Shown here piece by piece: positions 25,757 to 33,612 of a DNA stretch of 57,794 nucleotides. The position numbers were made by a program, and so were the translations under genes. The stretch lies in assembly GCA_026991395.1 (NCBI GenBank), contig JALXBP010000073.1, forward strand, positions 1 through 57,794, read 5' to 3'. The stretch is from Anaerolineae bacterium. Its GTDB lineage: Bacteria; Chloroflexota; Anaerolineae; B4-G1; SLSP01. Below the pieces are notes generated by a model. It did no database searches, had not been told where the DNA came from, and saw only the letters and a list, made by a program, of their open reading frames with translations. Numbering within the stretch: the stretch's first letter is position 1; every line of letters begins with the position of its first letter.

Positions 25757-25769
25757 AATAGTGTAAACT
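25741..25769 (+). promoter_or_regulatory. Promoter of the surface-protein gene, overlapped by the palindrome
   Basis: TTGAAT (25741-25746) and TAAACT (25764-25769) are exactly 17 bp apart. The leader to the coding region at 26039 would be about 260 nt and contains a possible 62-residue upstream frame. Confidence 0.55.
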
Positions 25770-25853
25770 GAGAGAGATGTAGCTCATCGATGTACCGACA
25801 TCTCTCTTCCTCTCGTCCATTTTCGTAGTTGCGTCGCGCGAGGAGGTGTGCAG

Positions 25854-26042
25854 GTGAATGCTCCGCGTTCTCCCTCGGCGGAAGGGGCATCCTGTGGCTT
25901 GTGTAGAGGCCCTCCCTCTCGTGACCTGTCTCGTTGTTGGCCTTTGGGGAGCGCCGTTATCGTCCATCGCTGCTTTCCCCACGTTGCACTTGCGAACTTC
26001 TCTGATTTTCACATTCACTTCACGAAAGGAGCATTGAGATGA
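25854..26042 (+). CDS. Possible 62-residue upstream frame coupled to the surface-protein gene
   Basis: A GTG at 25854 lies 7 nt after a strong AGGAGG, and the frame stays open until a TGA that overlaps the ATG of the next gene (ATGA at 26039-26042). The product has clustered Cys and His (C-G-L-C, R-C-W, H-R-C-F, H-I-H) but matches no family I know. The Shine-Dalgarno and the 4-nt overlap favour translation. The composition (Pro/Ser/Arg-rich) is also what untranslated GC-rich leader would give, so this is uncertain. Confidence 0.35.
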   Translation: MNAPRSPSAEGASCGLCRGPPSRDLSRCWPLGSAVIVHRCFPHVALANFSDFHIHFTKGALR

Positions 26043-28540
26043 AACGAAGATTGGCCGTTTTGATGACCACGATCGTGGTCGCTTTGCTGATGATGTCGGC
26101 CTTTAGCGTGATGGCACGCGACATGGCGAGTACCCGACACGCGCTCCCCTATCCCCCGCAGCCCGCGGGACCGGTCTCGAGACAGGCCGCAGGCTCTCAC
26201 GGGGCCTCGGTGAGCCAGCCTGTTCGGCTGACGCAAAGCAACTACTACGAGCGTGGAGAGGCCATTGTTTACGACGGCACGAACTATTGGCTCTTCTTCG
26301 GCCGTTCGACGACCGTAACCGGCACCTACGCCGATACGAATCCGGATGTCCGGGACTATGTGGTCTATTACAAGGTCGCCCCCTCCATCCCCGAACTGGT
26401 AACGGCCTCCGCAACCCTCATCTCCGGCGTCGCGCATAACGCCAACGGCTACCAGGGCGAAACCGGTGCGGCCTACTTCGACGGCGATGTCTGGGCTTTC
26501 GCGACGGTGGTTAGCGGCAGCGTGGCCGATCTCTACGGATGGTACACGAACGACGGCGGCGCGACGTGGACGGAGGTCGGGCCGATCATCGCGGGTCTCG
26601 GCAGCGGGCAAGCGCACCACGACGAGATCGCCTTCGACGGCGAACTGTGGGTCGTCGAAGGTTCTGGCAACTTCACTACCATCCATAGCGCTACCCCCAA
26701 AACGGGCGGGTGGACTTCGCCGCTGGATGTCGATAGCAGCCTCACGGGCGGACTGGCCCATTTCTTCGTCGATGGCAGCGAGCTTTATCTGGCGATCTAC
26801 AGCAGTAACGCCAACTACATCTACAAGTACAATCCGGCGACCCCCGCCTGGGAAGAGGTGGACACGATCACGCCGCCGGAAAAGTACGATCCGACCCTCT
26901 TCAAGGTTGGGGAAACCTACGTCTTCGCCCAGGCTCCCTGGGATGGCGTGCGTCAGTACATCATCGCCTGGTCCAACGACACGCTGGACGACACCTTCTT
27001 CGACGGCGGCTACACGCTCGTCACCGAGGGGCGCTACGGCTCCAATCCCTGGGTGGATATGTGGCCGATCGGCTTCACCACTCCCGGCGGCGACAGCTAC
27101 CTCTTCTTCACCTCCGAGAGGAACCCCGACGACCCCTCGCAGGAGATCAGCGGCAATATCTGGTACCTGAAGGTGGACTGGGACCTGGAGCACGACCACT
27201 ACACCTATGTCCAGGAGGCGGTGGATGGTGCCAACGATGGCGAGACGATCGATATTGCTCCGGGCACCTATGTGGAGCAGGTAGAGATCACCAAGACGAT
27301 CACGCTGAGCGGGGCGGGCGTCGGTGAAACGATCATCCGCTCACCGGACGTGCTTCTGCTCTACTTCACGACCAGCGCCGAGAATCACCCCATCATCTAT
27401 GTGCACGATGTGGATTCGACGACGGTGCGCCGTATGACGGTGGACGGCGCGGGCAAGGGCAACAATGCTTACCGTTTCTCCGGCATCGCTTTCCGCAATG
27501 CGGGGGGGACGGTCGAGGATGTGGAGATCAAGGATGTGCGTGATACGCCCTTCAGCGGGCGTCAACACGGCGTGAGCCTGTACCTCCTCAATACCGACGG
27601 CGTAACCCGCACCATCCACGTGTACGACAGCCGCTTCACCGGCTTCCAGAAGAATGCGATGGCCCTGAACGCTGCCTCGACGGCGTTGACCGTGGACGTG
27701 CGGCGCAATACGGTCATCGGCGCAGGAGCGATCGAAACGATAGCCCAGAACGGTATTCAGGTCTGGGCGGCACAAGGAAGCGGCGTCATCGCCGATAACA
27801 ACATCTCCAGGATCGCCTACGATAACACCAACGACTCCATCAAGTGGGTGGCCAGTTCGATACTCGACTTCTATGCCGGGCTGACCATCACGGGCAACAC
27901 GATTACCGAGGGCCATATGGGCATCTACAACTACGATGGCGCTTCGCAGATCGGCGGCAACGACCTCTCCATCGAAAAGGTGGGGGTCGAAGCGTGGGGT
28001 ATCGTGGCTTCCGACCCGCCCGACGTGCATCCCGCGCCGCTGGTCGATGCGGCGCTCCTTGCCTCGCCACGGCTGGCCCCGACGGCGGCGGATGCCGTGC
28101 TGACCGTGAATATCTACAGCAACACACTGGCCTTCAGCGGCGCGGTCACGACCAACACGCACGGCATCGAGGTCGATGCCGGATACGGACCGGACGACCT
28201 GGCCGTGACGATGACGCATAACATCGTCCGCGATTTCGATACGGGCATCGGCTTCATACAATGCGAAGGGAGTTGCGATGTCGGTACCTACACTGCGCTG
28301 GTGGTAAGCCGCAACTGTCTCTACGGCAACACCTACGGGATGACCTCCAACCTGACCAGCACCGTGGAGGCAACGGGGAACTACTGGGGGCACTTCTCCG
28401 GCCCCTATCATCCCACGTTGAACCCACGCGGGCAGGGGGATGCGGTCGATGACGGGATCGTCTTCGATCCCTGGTCGCTGGTGTGTGGCGGCGCGCCGAT
28501 CCAGCGCACCTACTTGCCGATTGTTCTGCGCAATCACTAA
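26039..28540 (+). CDS. Secreted beta-propeller/parallel beta-helix protein with YLPIVLRN tail
   Basis: The 833-residue protein has a signal peptide (KRRLAVLMTTIVVALLMMSAFS). Residues ~60-385 look like a five-bladed sialidase/GH43-like propeller, with repeated W/Y-[LV]-F-F-x-S and Y-D-P-T-L-F strands and D-G-G-x-T-W-like Asp-box YTNDGGATWTEV. Residues ~390-815 form a pectinesterase/DUF1565-like beta-helix starting TYVQEAVDGANDGETIDIAPGTY. The protein ends I-Q-R-T-Y-L-P-I-V-L-R-N-H. ATG 26039 has AAAGGAG upstream. Probably extracellular, binding or acting on a polysaccharide (inferred). Its control region carries the strongest palindrome of the window, and it is divergent from a two-component system. 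Confidence 0.85.
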   Translation: MKRRLAVLMTTIVVALLMMSAFSVMARDMASTRHALPYPPQPAGPVSRQAAGSHGASVSQPVRLTQSNYYERGEAIVYDGTNYWLFFGRSTTVTGTYADTNPDVRDYVVYYKVAPSIPELVTASATLISGVAHNANGYQGETGAAYFDGDVWAFATVVSGSVADLYGWYTNDGGATWTEVGPIIAGLGSGQAHHDEIAFDGELWVVEGSGNFTTIHSATPKTGGWTSPLDVDSSLTGGLAHFFVDGSELYLAIYSSNANYIYKYNPATPAWEEVDTITPPEKYDPTLFKVGETYVFAQAPWDGVRQYIIAWSNDTLDDTFFDGGYTLVTEGRYGSNPWVDMWPIGFTTPGGDSYLFFTSERNPDDPSQEISGNIWYLKVDWDLEHDHYTYVQEAVDGANDGETIDIAPGTYVEQVEITKTITLSGAGVGETIIRSPDVLLLYFTTSAENHPIIYVHDVDSTTVRRMTVDGAGKGNNAYRFSGIAFRNAGGTVEDVEIKDVRDTPFSGRQHGVSLYLLNTDGVTRTIHVYDSRFTGFQKNAMALNAASTALTVDVRRNTVIGAGAIETIAQNGIQVWAAQGSGVIADNNISRIAYDNTNDSIKWVASSILDFYAGLTITGNTITEGHMGIYNYDGASQIGGNDLSIEKVGVEAWGIVASDPPDVHPAPLVDAALLASPRLAPTAADAVLTVNIYSNTLAFSGAVTTNTHGIEVDAGYGPDDLAVTMTHNIVRDFDTGIGFIQCEGSCDVGTYTALVVSRNCLYGNTYGMTSNLTSTVEATGNYWGHFSGPYHPTLNPRGQGDAVDDGIVFDPWSLVCGGAPIQRTYLPIVLRNH

Positions 28541-28553
28541 CGAGACCGCTCGG

Positions 28554-28589
28554 ACGGGCCGTCGGGCAGCGCGCCCGGCGGCCCGTTTT
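28554..28589 (+). terminator. Rho-independent terminator of the surface-protein gene
   Basis: ACGGGCCG-T-CGGGC (28554-28567) pairs with GCCCG-G-CGGCCCGT around a 5-nt loop, and TTTT follows. It separates this gene from the murJ promoter 13 nt downstream. Confidence 0.85.
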
Positions 28590-28601
28590 CGTCGTGGGGG
28601 G

Positions 28602-28629
28602 TTGTCCCTCTCTTGATTGACGGTAGAAT
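28602..28629 (+). promoter_or_regulatory. murJ promoter, apparently giving a leaderless mRNA
   Basis: TTGTCC (28602-28607) and TAGAAT (28624-28629) are 16 bp apart. Transcription should start at about 28636-28638, and the GTG start codon of murJ is at 28638. Confidence 0.6.
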
Positions 28630-28637
28630 GCCCCATT

Positions 28638-30257
28638 GTGGATGAGCAGAGGGAGGCGCACGATCATCGGCACGCCATCGGGCAGGGCGCTCGGCGTGAG
28701 GTTACCAAGGCGGCGGCGATCATCTCCGTGGGGAATGTGACCAGCCGCCTCCTGGGGCTGGTGCGCGAAATGGTCAAGTCCTACTTCTTCGGCGCTGGGG
28801 GGGCGGTCAGCGCCTTCGATGTTGCCTCGCAGGTGCCGACGATGTTCTACGACCTGCTCGCCGGGGGGATGCTCAACTCGGCGATGGTGCCCGTCTTCTC
28901 GGACTACACGCCCATCGAACGCCGTGAGGCTTTCCGGCGTCTGCTCAGCTTGCTCCTCTCCCTGCTGGCCGTTGTCCTGGGGACGATCACCCTGCTCATC
29001 GAGGTGGCCGCGCCCCTCGTCGCACGGTTGCTCAGCGGCGGCCTGCCGCCGGCCGACCTGCGGCTGGCGACGCAGATGGTGCGCATCACCACACCGGCGA
29101 TCCTCTTCCTCAACGTGGCCGGGACGATGGCCGCGGCGCTCTATGCGCTGGGCCGCTTCGACCGCCCGGCGATGATGGCCGCCGTCTCCAACGCGACGCT
29201 CGTCCTCGTCGTCGTGCTCTTGGGACGGAGCCGCCTGGGGGCACGGAGCCTGGCGCTGGGCCTCCTGGCGGGGAGCATCGCGCAGGTGCTCATCCAATGG
29301 CCTGCGCTGCGCGATCTGCACGTGCACTTCGTCTCTCCTTTCAGCCGCCACCCGGCTCTGTTGACCATCGGCAAGCTCTACCTTCCTATCGGTCTGGGGA
29401 TGCTCGTCGATCAGGCGGCCGTCACGCTCAGCTTCAACCTCGCTTCACAGACGGGGCCGAGCGGCATCGCCTGGATGAAATACGCCGCCACGTTGATCCA
29501 GTTCCCCCTGGGCATGGTCGTGACGGCGATCTCCATCGCCATCCTCCCCACCTTGTCGCGCTTCAACCGCGGCGACGAGGGGGGGCGCTTCCGCGCGACG
29601 CTGGCGCAAGGGCTTCGGCTCGTGCTCATCCTGGTCATCCCCGCGGCGCTGGTGATGGCGGTCCTTGCCGAGCCGCTCGTCGCCCTCCTCTTCCAGCGCG
29701 GCAACTTCCTTCCAGCGGACACGATGGCCGTCGCCAAGGCGCTTCGCTTCAGTCTGCCCGGCCTGGTCTTCGCGGCCTTGGATCAGCCGCTGATCGTCGC
29801 TTTCTACGCCCGCAAGGACACGTGGGCGCCCGCCCTCGTCGGCGTAGCAGTGGACGGTTTGTACGCGCTGATGGTGCTCCTTCCGCTGCTCATCGCGCCC
29901 CCGAACCTCTGGCTCATCATCCTGGCGAATTCGCTGAAGCTCTCCTTCCACGCGCTGACGATGCTCTATCTCTTCGAGCACAAGGCGGGGACGCTGCGCG
30001 GCCACGGCGTGCGGCGGACGGTGCTCTTTTCCCTGGGTGCTTCGTTGCTGCTGGCCGGTGTGATGTGGCTCTTGCGTTGGCTCCTGTTGCCCGCGCTTCC
30101 GGGCGGCACGGAAGGGATGCTCGTCTTCTTCCTCCTCTGCGGTGCCGCCGGTCTCCTCGTCTACCTGCTGGCGATGCGGGCGTTGGGGGTGGAGGAAATG
30201 CTCTTGCTTCGTGATGCGCTGCTGCGGCGGGCTCATTCCATACACGGGGAAAGGTAG
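28638..30257 (+). CDS. murJ: Lipid II flippase MurJ (MviN family)
   Basis: MurJ moves undecaprenyl-pyrophosphoryl-MurNAc-pentapeptide-GlcNAc across the cytoplasmic membrane for peptidoglycan synthesis. The 539-residue protein shows the MOP-superfamily pattern of about 14 membrane segments and MurJ signatures near the N-terminus: AAAIISVGNVTSRLLGLVREM, SAFDVASQVPTMFYDLLAGGMLNSAMVPVFSDY. The essential Arg of the central cavity lies in this first segment. GTG 28638 was chosen because it coincides with the predicted transcription start; the TTG seven codons upstream overlaps the promoter. The solute-binding lipoprotein gene follows after only 5 nt. Confidence 0.92.
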   Translation: MDEQREAHDHRHAIGQGARREVTKAAAIISVGNVTSRLLGLVREMVKSYFFGAGGAVSAFDVASQVPTMFYDLLAGGMLNSAMVPVFSDYTPIERREAFRRLLSLLLSLLAVVLGTITLLIEVAAPLVARLLSGGLPPADLRLATQMVRITTPAILFLNVAGTMAAALYALGRFDRPAMMAAVSNATLVLVVVLLGRSRLGARSLALGLLAGSIAQVLIQWPALRDLHVHFVSPFSRHPALLTIGKLYLPIGLGMLVDQAAVTLSFNLASQTGPSGIAWMKYAATLIQFPLGMVVTAISIAILPTLSRFNRGDEGGRFRATLAQGLRLVLILVIPAALVMAVLAEPLVALLFQRGNFLPADTMAVAKALRFSLPGLVFAALDQPLIVAFYARKDTWAPALVGVAVDGLYALMVLLPLLIAPPNLWLIILANSLKLSFHALTMLYLFEHKAGTLRGHGVRRTVLFSLGASLLLAGVMWLLRWLLLPALPGGTEGMLVFFLLCGAAGLLVYLLAMRALGVEEMLLLRDALLRRAHSIHGER

Positions 30258-30262
30258 AAGGT

Positions 30263-31441
30263 ATGCTGAGAAAGGGTTTGGCTGCCGGGATGCTCGTTCT
30301 CCTCCTGCTGACGGCCTGTGCCGCGCCGATGCTGCAGGAGAACTCGCGCGTTGTGCTCCTGTGGTACGATGTGCACGGCCCGCGGGAAGCGGCGTTGCTC
30401 CGTCTCGTCGAAGCCTTCAATGCTGCCCACGATGGGGTGCAGGTGATCGCCGAGTATCAGGATGACCTTTTCCGGCGGACGACGATGGCCCCGGAAGGGC
30501 ATCGCCCCGATCTGGTGCTCGTGGGGACGGGGGGCAGTCTCCCCTACGTGGAGGCCGGCGTCGATCGGGCACCGGAGCGTGTGTCCGGAGCGGGCTTCGA
30601 TGCCGACGCCTTCACGCCGATGGCCGCTGCCGTCTTCCGTGGCGACGAGGGGTGGACGGCGATCCCGCTCGGACTGCGCACGTATGCTTTCTACTACAAC
30701 GCCGACCGGCTGCGGGAGGCCGGTCTCGAAGCGGGGCAGATCGCCGACCGGGCTTCGATGCAGGAGACCCTCTGCTCGCTTTCCGACGCGGAGAAGGGGT
30801 CCGTAGGGCTGGCGCTCCCCGCTCAGGCCGGGCTGTGCCTGGCGTGGTGGCGGGCCGGTGTCGACGGGGAGAGCCTGGCGCAGTTGAGCGCCCTCTTCAC
30901 GCAAGGGTGTGCCCGCCTCTACCCCCATCCGGCAGAGGCGATCGCGGCGCTGGTGCAGGGCGAAGCGGCGGCGCTCTACGCCTCCAACTCGGCCCTGCCG
31001 ACGATCGAAGCGGCGATGGATGCGGAGGAGCCGTTCGAACTGGGCGTCGTGCCGTTGGGCGGCGTGGAAGCCCTTTCCCCGACGGTATGGGAGGGCAGCG
31101 GTCTGGTGGTCGTGGAGGGCGGCGCGGCCTCGGAGCCATCGCTGGCCTCCGCGGTGGGCTGGTTCGCCGCGGCAGAGGCCGAAAATCTCTGGCAGGAGGC
31201 GACGGGGGAGCTTCCCCCTCGTTTCGACCTGCTGAAGGCCGGGCCGCCACAGGCGACCCCCGCCCGTCAGCTCTTCTACGCCATAGCGCTGGAGGCCGCC
31301 GCCTCCGATACCATCATCCCTGCGGCGATGCTGCGCAGCACCGAGGAGCAGATCGCCCTCGTCGCCGCGCTGCGTGCCCTCGCCGACGGTCAGCCGGTCG
31401 AGCAGGTGCTCGCCGATCTGCAGGCGGCTACATCACCATAA
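30263..31441 (+). CDS. Extracellular solute-binding lipoprotein (ABC family 1-like), without permeases nearby
   Basis: The 392-residue protein has lipobox L-L-T-A-C (Cys19) and a family-1 periplasmic-binding-protein fold: VVLLWYDVHGPREAALLRLVEAFNAAHDGVQV, PDLVLVGTGG, IPLGLRTYAFYYNADRLREAGL, and a C-terminal WFAAAEAENLWQEATGELPPR helix pair. This family usually binds oligosaccharides for an ABC importer, but no permease or ATPase gene for such an importer is in the window. It starts 5 nt after murJ and is surely co-transcribed. Its last 14 bases overlap the end of the convergent transporter gene. Confidence 0.85.
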   Translation: MLRKGLAAGMLVLLLLTACAAPMLQENSRVVLLWYDVHGPREAALLRLVEAFNAAHDGVQVIAEYQDDLFRRTTMAPEGHRPDLVLVGTGGSLPYVEAGVDRAPERVSGAGFDADAFTPMAAAVFRGDEGWTAIPLGLRTYAFYYNADRLREAGLEAGQIADRASMQETLCSLSDAEKGSVGLALPAQAGLCLAWWRAGVDGESLAQLSALFTQGCARLYPHPAEAIAALVQGEAAALYASNSALPTIEAAMDAEEPFELGVVPLGGVEALSPTVWEGSGLVVVEGGAASEPSLASAVGWFAAAEAENLWQEATGELPPRFDLLKAGPPQATPARQLFYAIALEAAASDTIIPAAMLRSTEEQIALVAALRALADGQPVEQVLADLQAATSP

Positions 31442-33146
31442 AGCGGATGACCAGCCAGAGGAGGGACAGCCCGACGGTAATCAGCACGGCGGGGAAGCCC
31501 TTCTTGAAGAAGTAGGCGTAGCTGATCGGATACCCGGCCCGCTCGGCGATCCCTGCCGTCACGAGGTTGGCCGATGCGCCGATCAGCGTCCCGTTGCCGC
31601 CCATCGCCGCCCCCACCGAGAGGCAGTAGAAGAGCACCTTCGATTCCGCGCCGGGCACGGTCAGCGTCAGGTAGCCGACGACGGGTAGCATCGCGGCGGT
31701 GAAGGGGATGTTCGCCACGATCATCGAGAGCACGGCGCTCATCCACGTCAGCACCCCCATCGCCAGGAGCAGGTTCTCCCCCACCAGCTTGCCGATGAAG
31801 TCGGCGATGACGCTGATGACGCCCACCTCCTGGATCGCGCCGACGAGGACGAAAAGCCCCATAAAGAAGACCAACGTCGTCCAGTCAACCGCCTCCATCA
31901 TCGCCTCCATATCGGGGCGTATCCAGAGGAGGAGCGCCGTCGCGCCGACGAGGGCGGTGATGGCGGGCACGAGGTGGATGTGCTCGCCGAAGATGAAGAG
32001 CAGCAGCATCCCCCCGCCGATGATCCCCGCCTTCTTGAGGTGCGCCGGTTGGGTGATCTGCGCGTGCTTGCCCAACTGCTTGAGGAGGGCGGGGGAGGCG
32101 CGATGACCGGCGGCCAGTTCCTTGCGGTAGGTCAGCTCACTGTAGACGATCAGGCCGATGAAGGCGAGGAGCACGCCGGGCGTCTGGTAGGCGAGGAAGT
32201 CGGAAAAGGTGATGCCGCTGTAGGAGCCGATGAGGATGTTGGTCGGGGTGCCGATGAGCGTGCTCACGCCGATGACGTTGGAGGCCATCACCTCCGGCAT
32301 CAGGAAGGCGAGCGGATTGACGCCGACGGCAATGGCGATCTCGACGGTGATCGGCGTCATCAGCAGCATCGTGGTAACGTTGTCGAGGAAGGCGGAGGCG
32401 ACGCCGGTAACGAGCATCAGGATGGGGAGGAGCAGCCAGAGCCGCCCGCCCGAAAGCCGGTAGGCCTGGAAGGCCAGCCACTGGAAAAGGCCGGTCTGCT
32501 CGACGACGGCGATGACGATCATCATCCCCATCACGAGAAAGATGACGCCCCAGTCGATGTAGGCCAGCGCATCGTCGAAGTGGAAGATGAAGAGCGATTC
32601 GTGGAGGAGCGGCCCCAGGTAGCTGACGAGGAGGACGATCGACATTCCCGCGAGTGCGGCCAGCGTGTTGTGCAGGCGCTCGGTGGCTATCGCGATGAGG
32701 ACGGCGGCAAAGGTCAGGGCGGCCACCCAGAAGGCGGCGTCGATGCGGCGGGTAAGCGGCACCGGTTCGAGGGCTACCGTTTCGCCTTGGGTCAGGCGGG
32801 CCTGTTGCGCAGCGGTGAGGGCGATCTCCGCCCCCTCGAAGTGGGGCCGTCCGATCGCCACGGTGAGCGTGGTGGCGTGCAGGGCGGCATCGGGCACGCG
32901 GAGCAGGAAGCGCCCGTCTGCCTGCGTCGTGGCTTCCGCCGTCGGTATCCCGTCGGCGTAGAGCACGACCTCCCCTCCGGCGATGGGGACGCCGTGGCTG
33001 TCCTCGACGAGACCGACAATCGAGGGGCCGAGCGGGGCCGAGGCTGCGGGGGATGCTGCCGTGAGCGCCGACCAGATCATCGCCGCCGCAGCGAGCATCA
33101 AGGCAAGTGCGATGAGTGTGCGGGTATGTTCGGCCTTACTGGACAT
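31428..33146 (-). CDS. ArsB/NhaD/SLC13-type ion transporter with N-terminal extracytoplasmic beta domain
   Basis: The 572-residue protein has a signal-anchor (~8-30) and a carboxypeptidase-regulatory-like beta domain (~40-125: IVGLVEDSHGVPIAGGEVVLYADG..DGRFLLRVPD). About eleven membrane segments of the ion-transporter superfamily follow. Conserved motifs are AFLDNVTTMLLMTPI, SNVIGVSTLIGTPTNILIGS, ANIPFTAAMLPVV and GGNGTLIGASANLVTAGIAERAG, typical of ArsB/NhaD/P-protein carriers with two inverted repeats. The ion carried is not readable. The start overlaps the UspA-like gene by 11 nt, so the two are coupled. It is last of a four-gene minus-strand operon. Confidence 0.85.
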   Translation of the reverse strand: MSSKAEHTRTLIALALMLAAAAMIWSALTAASPAASAPLGPSIVGLVEDSHGVPIAGGEVVLYADGIPTAEATTQADGRFLLRVPDAALHATTLTVAIGRPHFEGAEIALTAAQQARLTQGETVALEPVPLTRRIDAAFWVAALTFAAVLIAIATERLHNTLAALAGMSIVLLVSYLGPLLHESLFIFHFDDALAYIDWGVIFLVMGMMIVIAVVEQTGLFQWLAFQAYRLSGGRLWLLLPILMLVTGVASAFLDNVTTMLLMTPITVEIAIAVGVNPLAFLMPEVMASNVIGVSTLIGTPTNILIGSYSGITFSDFLAYQTPGVLLAFIGLIVYSELTYRKELAAGHRASPALLKQLGKHAQITQPAHLKKAGIIGGGMLLLFIFGEHIHLVPAITALVGATALLLWIRPDMEAMMEAVDWTTLVFFMGLFVLVGAIQEVGVISVIADFIGKLVGENLLLAMGVLTWMSAVLSMIVANIPFTAAMLPVVGYLTLTVPGAESKVLFYCLSVGAAMGGNGTLIGASANLVTAGIAERAGYPISYAYFFKKGFPAVLITVGLSLLWLVIRFMVM

Positions 33147-33594
33147 CGCCGCATGGCTCCTCGCTGAAGATGACGCGGGCACCGGAGGCTTCCTCGAAGC
33201 CGCGGGCGAAGTCGGCCAGCATCTCCGGCGTGAAGGCGTTGGCCTTGCCCCGCTTCACCGCTTTGGGACAGCCGAGGACGAGGTAATCGGCCTCGATCTC
33301 GCGGGCGAACTCGATGAGTGCCTCGCGCAGCTTCCCCTGCCGGACGACGCCGCGGGCTTCCACGCCCTGCTCGCGGGCCTCCTCCTGGGCCATCAGGAGG
33401 ATGAACTCCCCCATCTGCCGCATCTCCTGCGCGATGACCTGGATGCGGCTGCTGCTCGTGTACGAGAGGAAGTCGAGGTTGACGATGTAGAGGAAGTAGA
33501 GCGGCAATCCGCTCTCTTTCGCCAGTTCGATGGCTTTCTGGATGGTCGGGCGGCTTTCCGGGCCGCCGCGAATGGCACAGACGATACCGCTCAT
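33136..33594 (-). CDS. UspA-like universal stress protein
   Basis: The 152-residue protein has the Usp Rossmann-like fold: IVCAIRGGPESRPTIQKAIELAKESG at the N-terminus, a YFLYIVNLDF strand, and EADYLVLGCPKAVKRG in place of the usual D-x-I-V-[MV]-G-x-x-G ATP-binding loop. The altered loop leaves ATP binding unsure. Because it overlaps the transporter gene, it may regulate that carrier, as Usp domains do in some cation exchangers (inference). It sits 18 nt downstream of the nicotinate phosphoribosyltransferase gene. Confidence 0.85.
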   Translation of the reverse strand: MSGIVCAIRGGPESRPTIQKAIELAKESGLPLYFLYIVNLDFLSYTSSSRIQVIAQEMRQMGEFILLMAQEEAREQGVEARGVVRQGKLREALIEFAREIEADYLVLGCPKAVKRGKANAFTPEMLADFARGFEEASGARVIFSEEPCGDVQ

Positions 33595-33612
33595 AGCTGC
33601 CTCCTCCTGGGG

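Larger units (their letters stand above)
25602..25853. other. Divergent control region between the two-component operon and the surface gene
   Basis: This AT-richer stretch contains the palindrome and plus-strand promoter described separately. From 25602 to 25722 I see no gene. From 25776 to 25853 the plus-strand transcript forms a leader ending in AGGAGG at 25841-25846, which could serve a small upstream frame. Confidence 0.6.

Noticed and set aside
13296-28540. Accessory stretch considered as a prophage or transposon
   Set aside because: No integrase, transposase, phage structural gene or terminal inverted repeats; only two diverged direct repeats.
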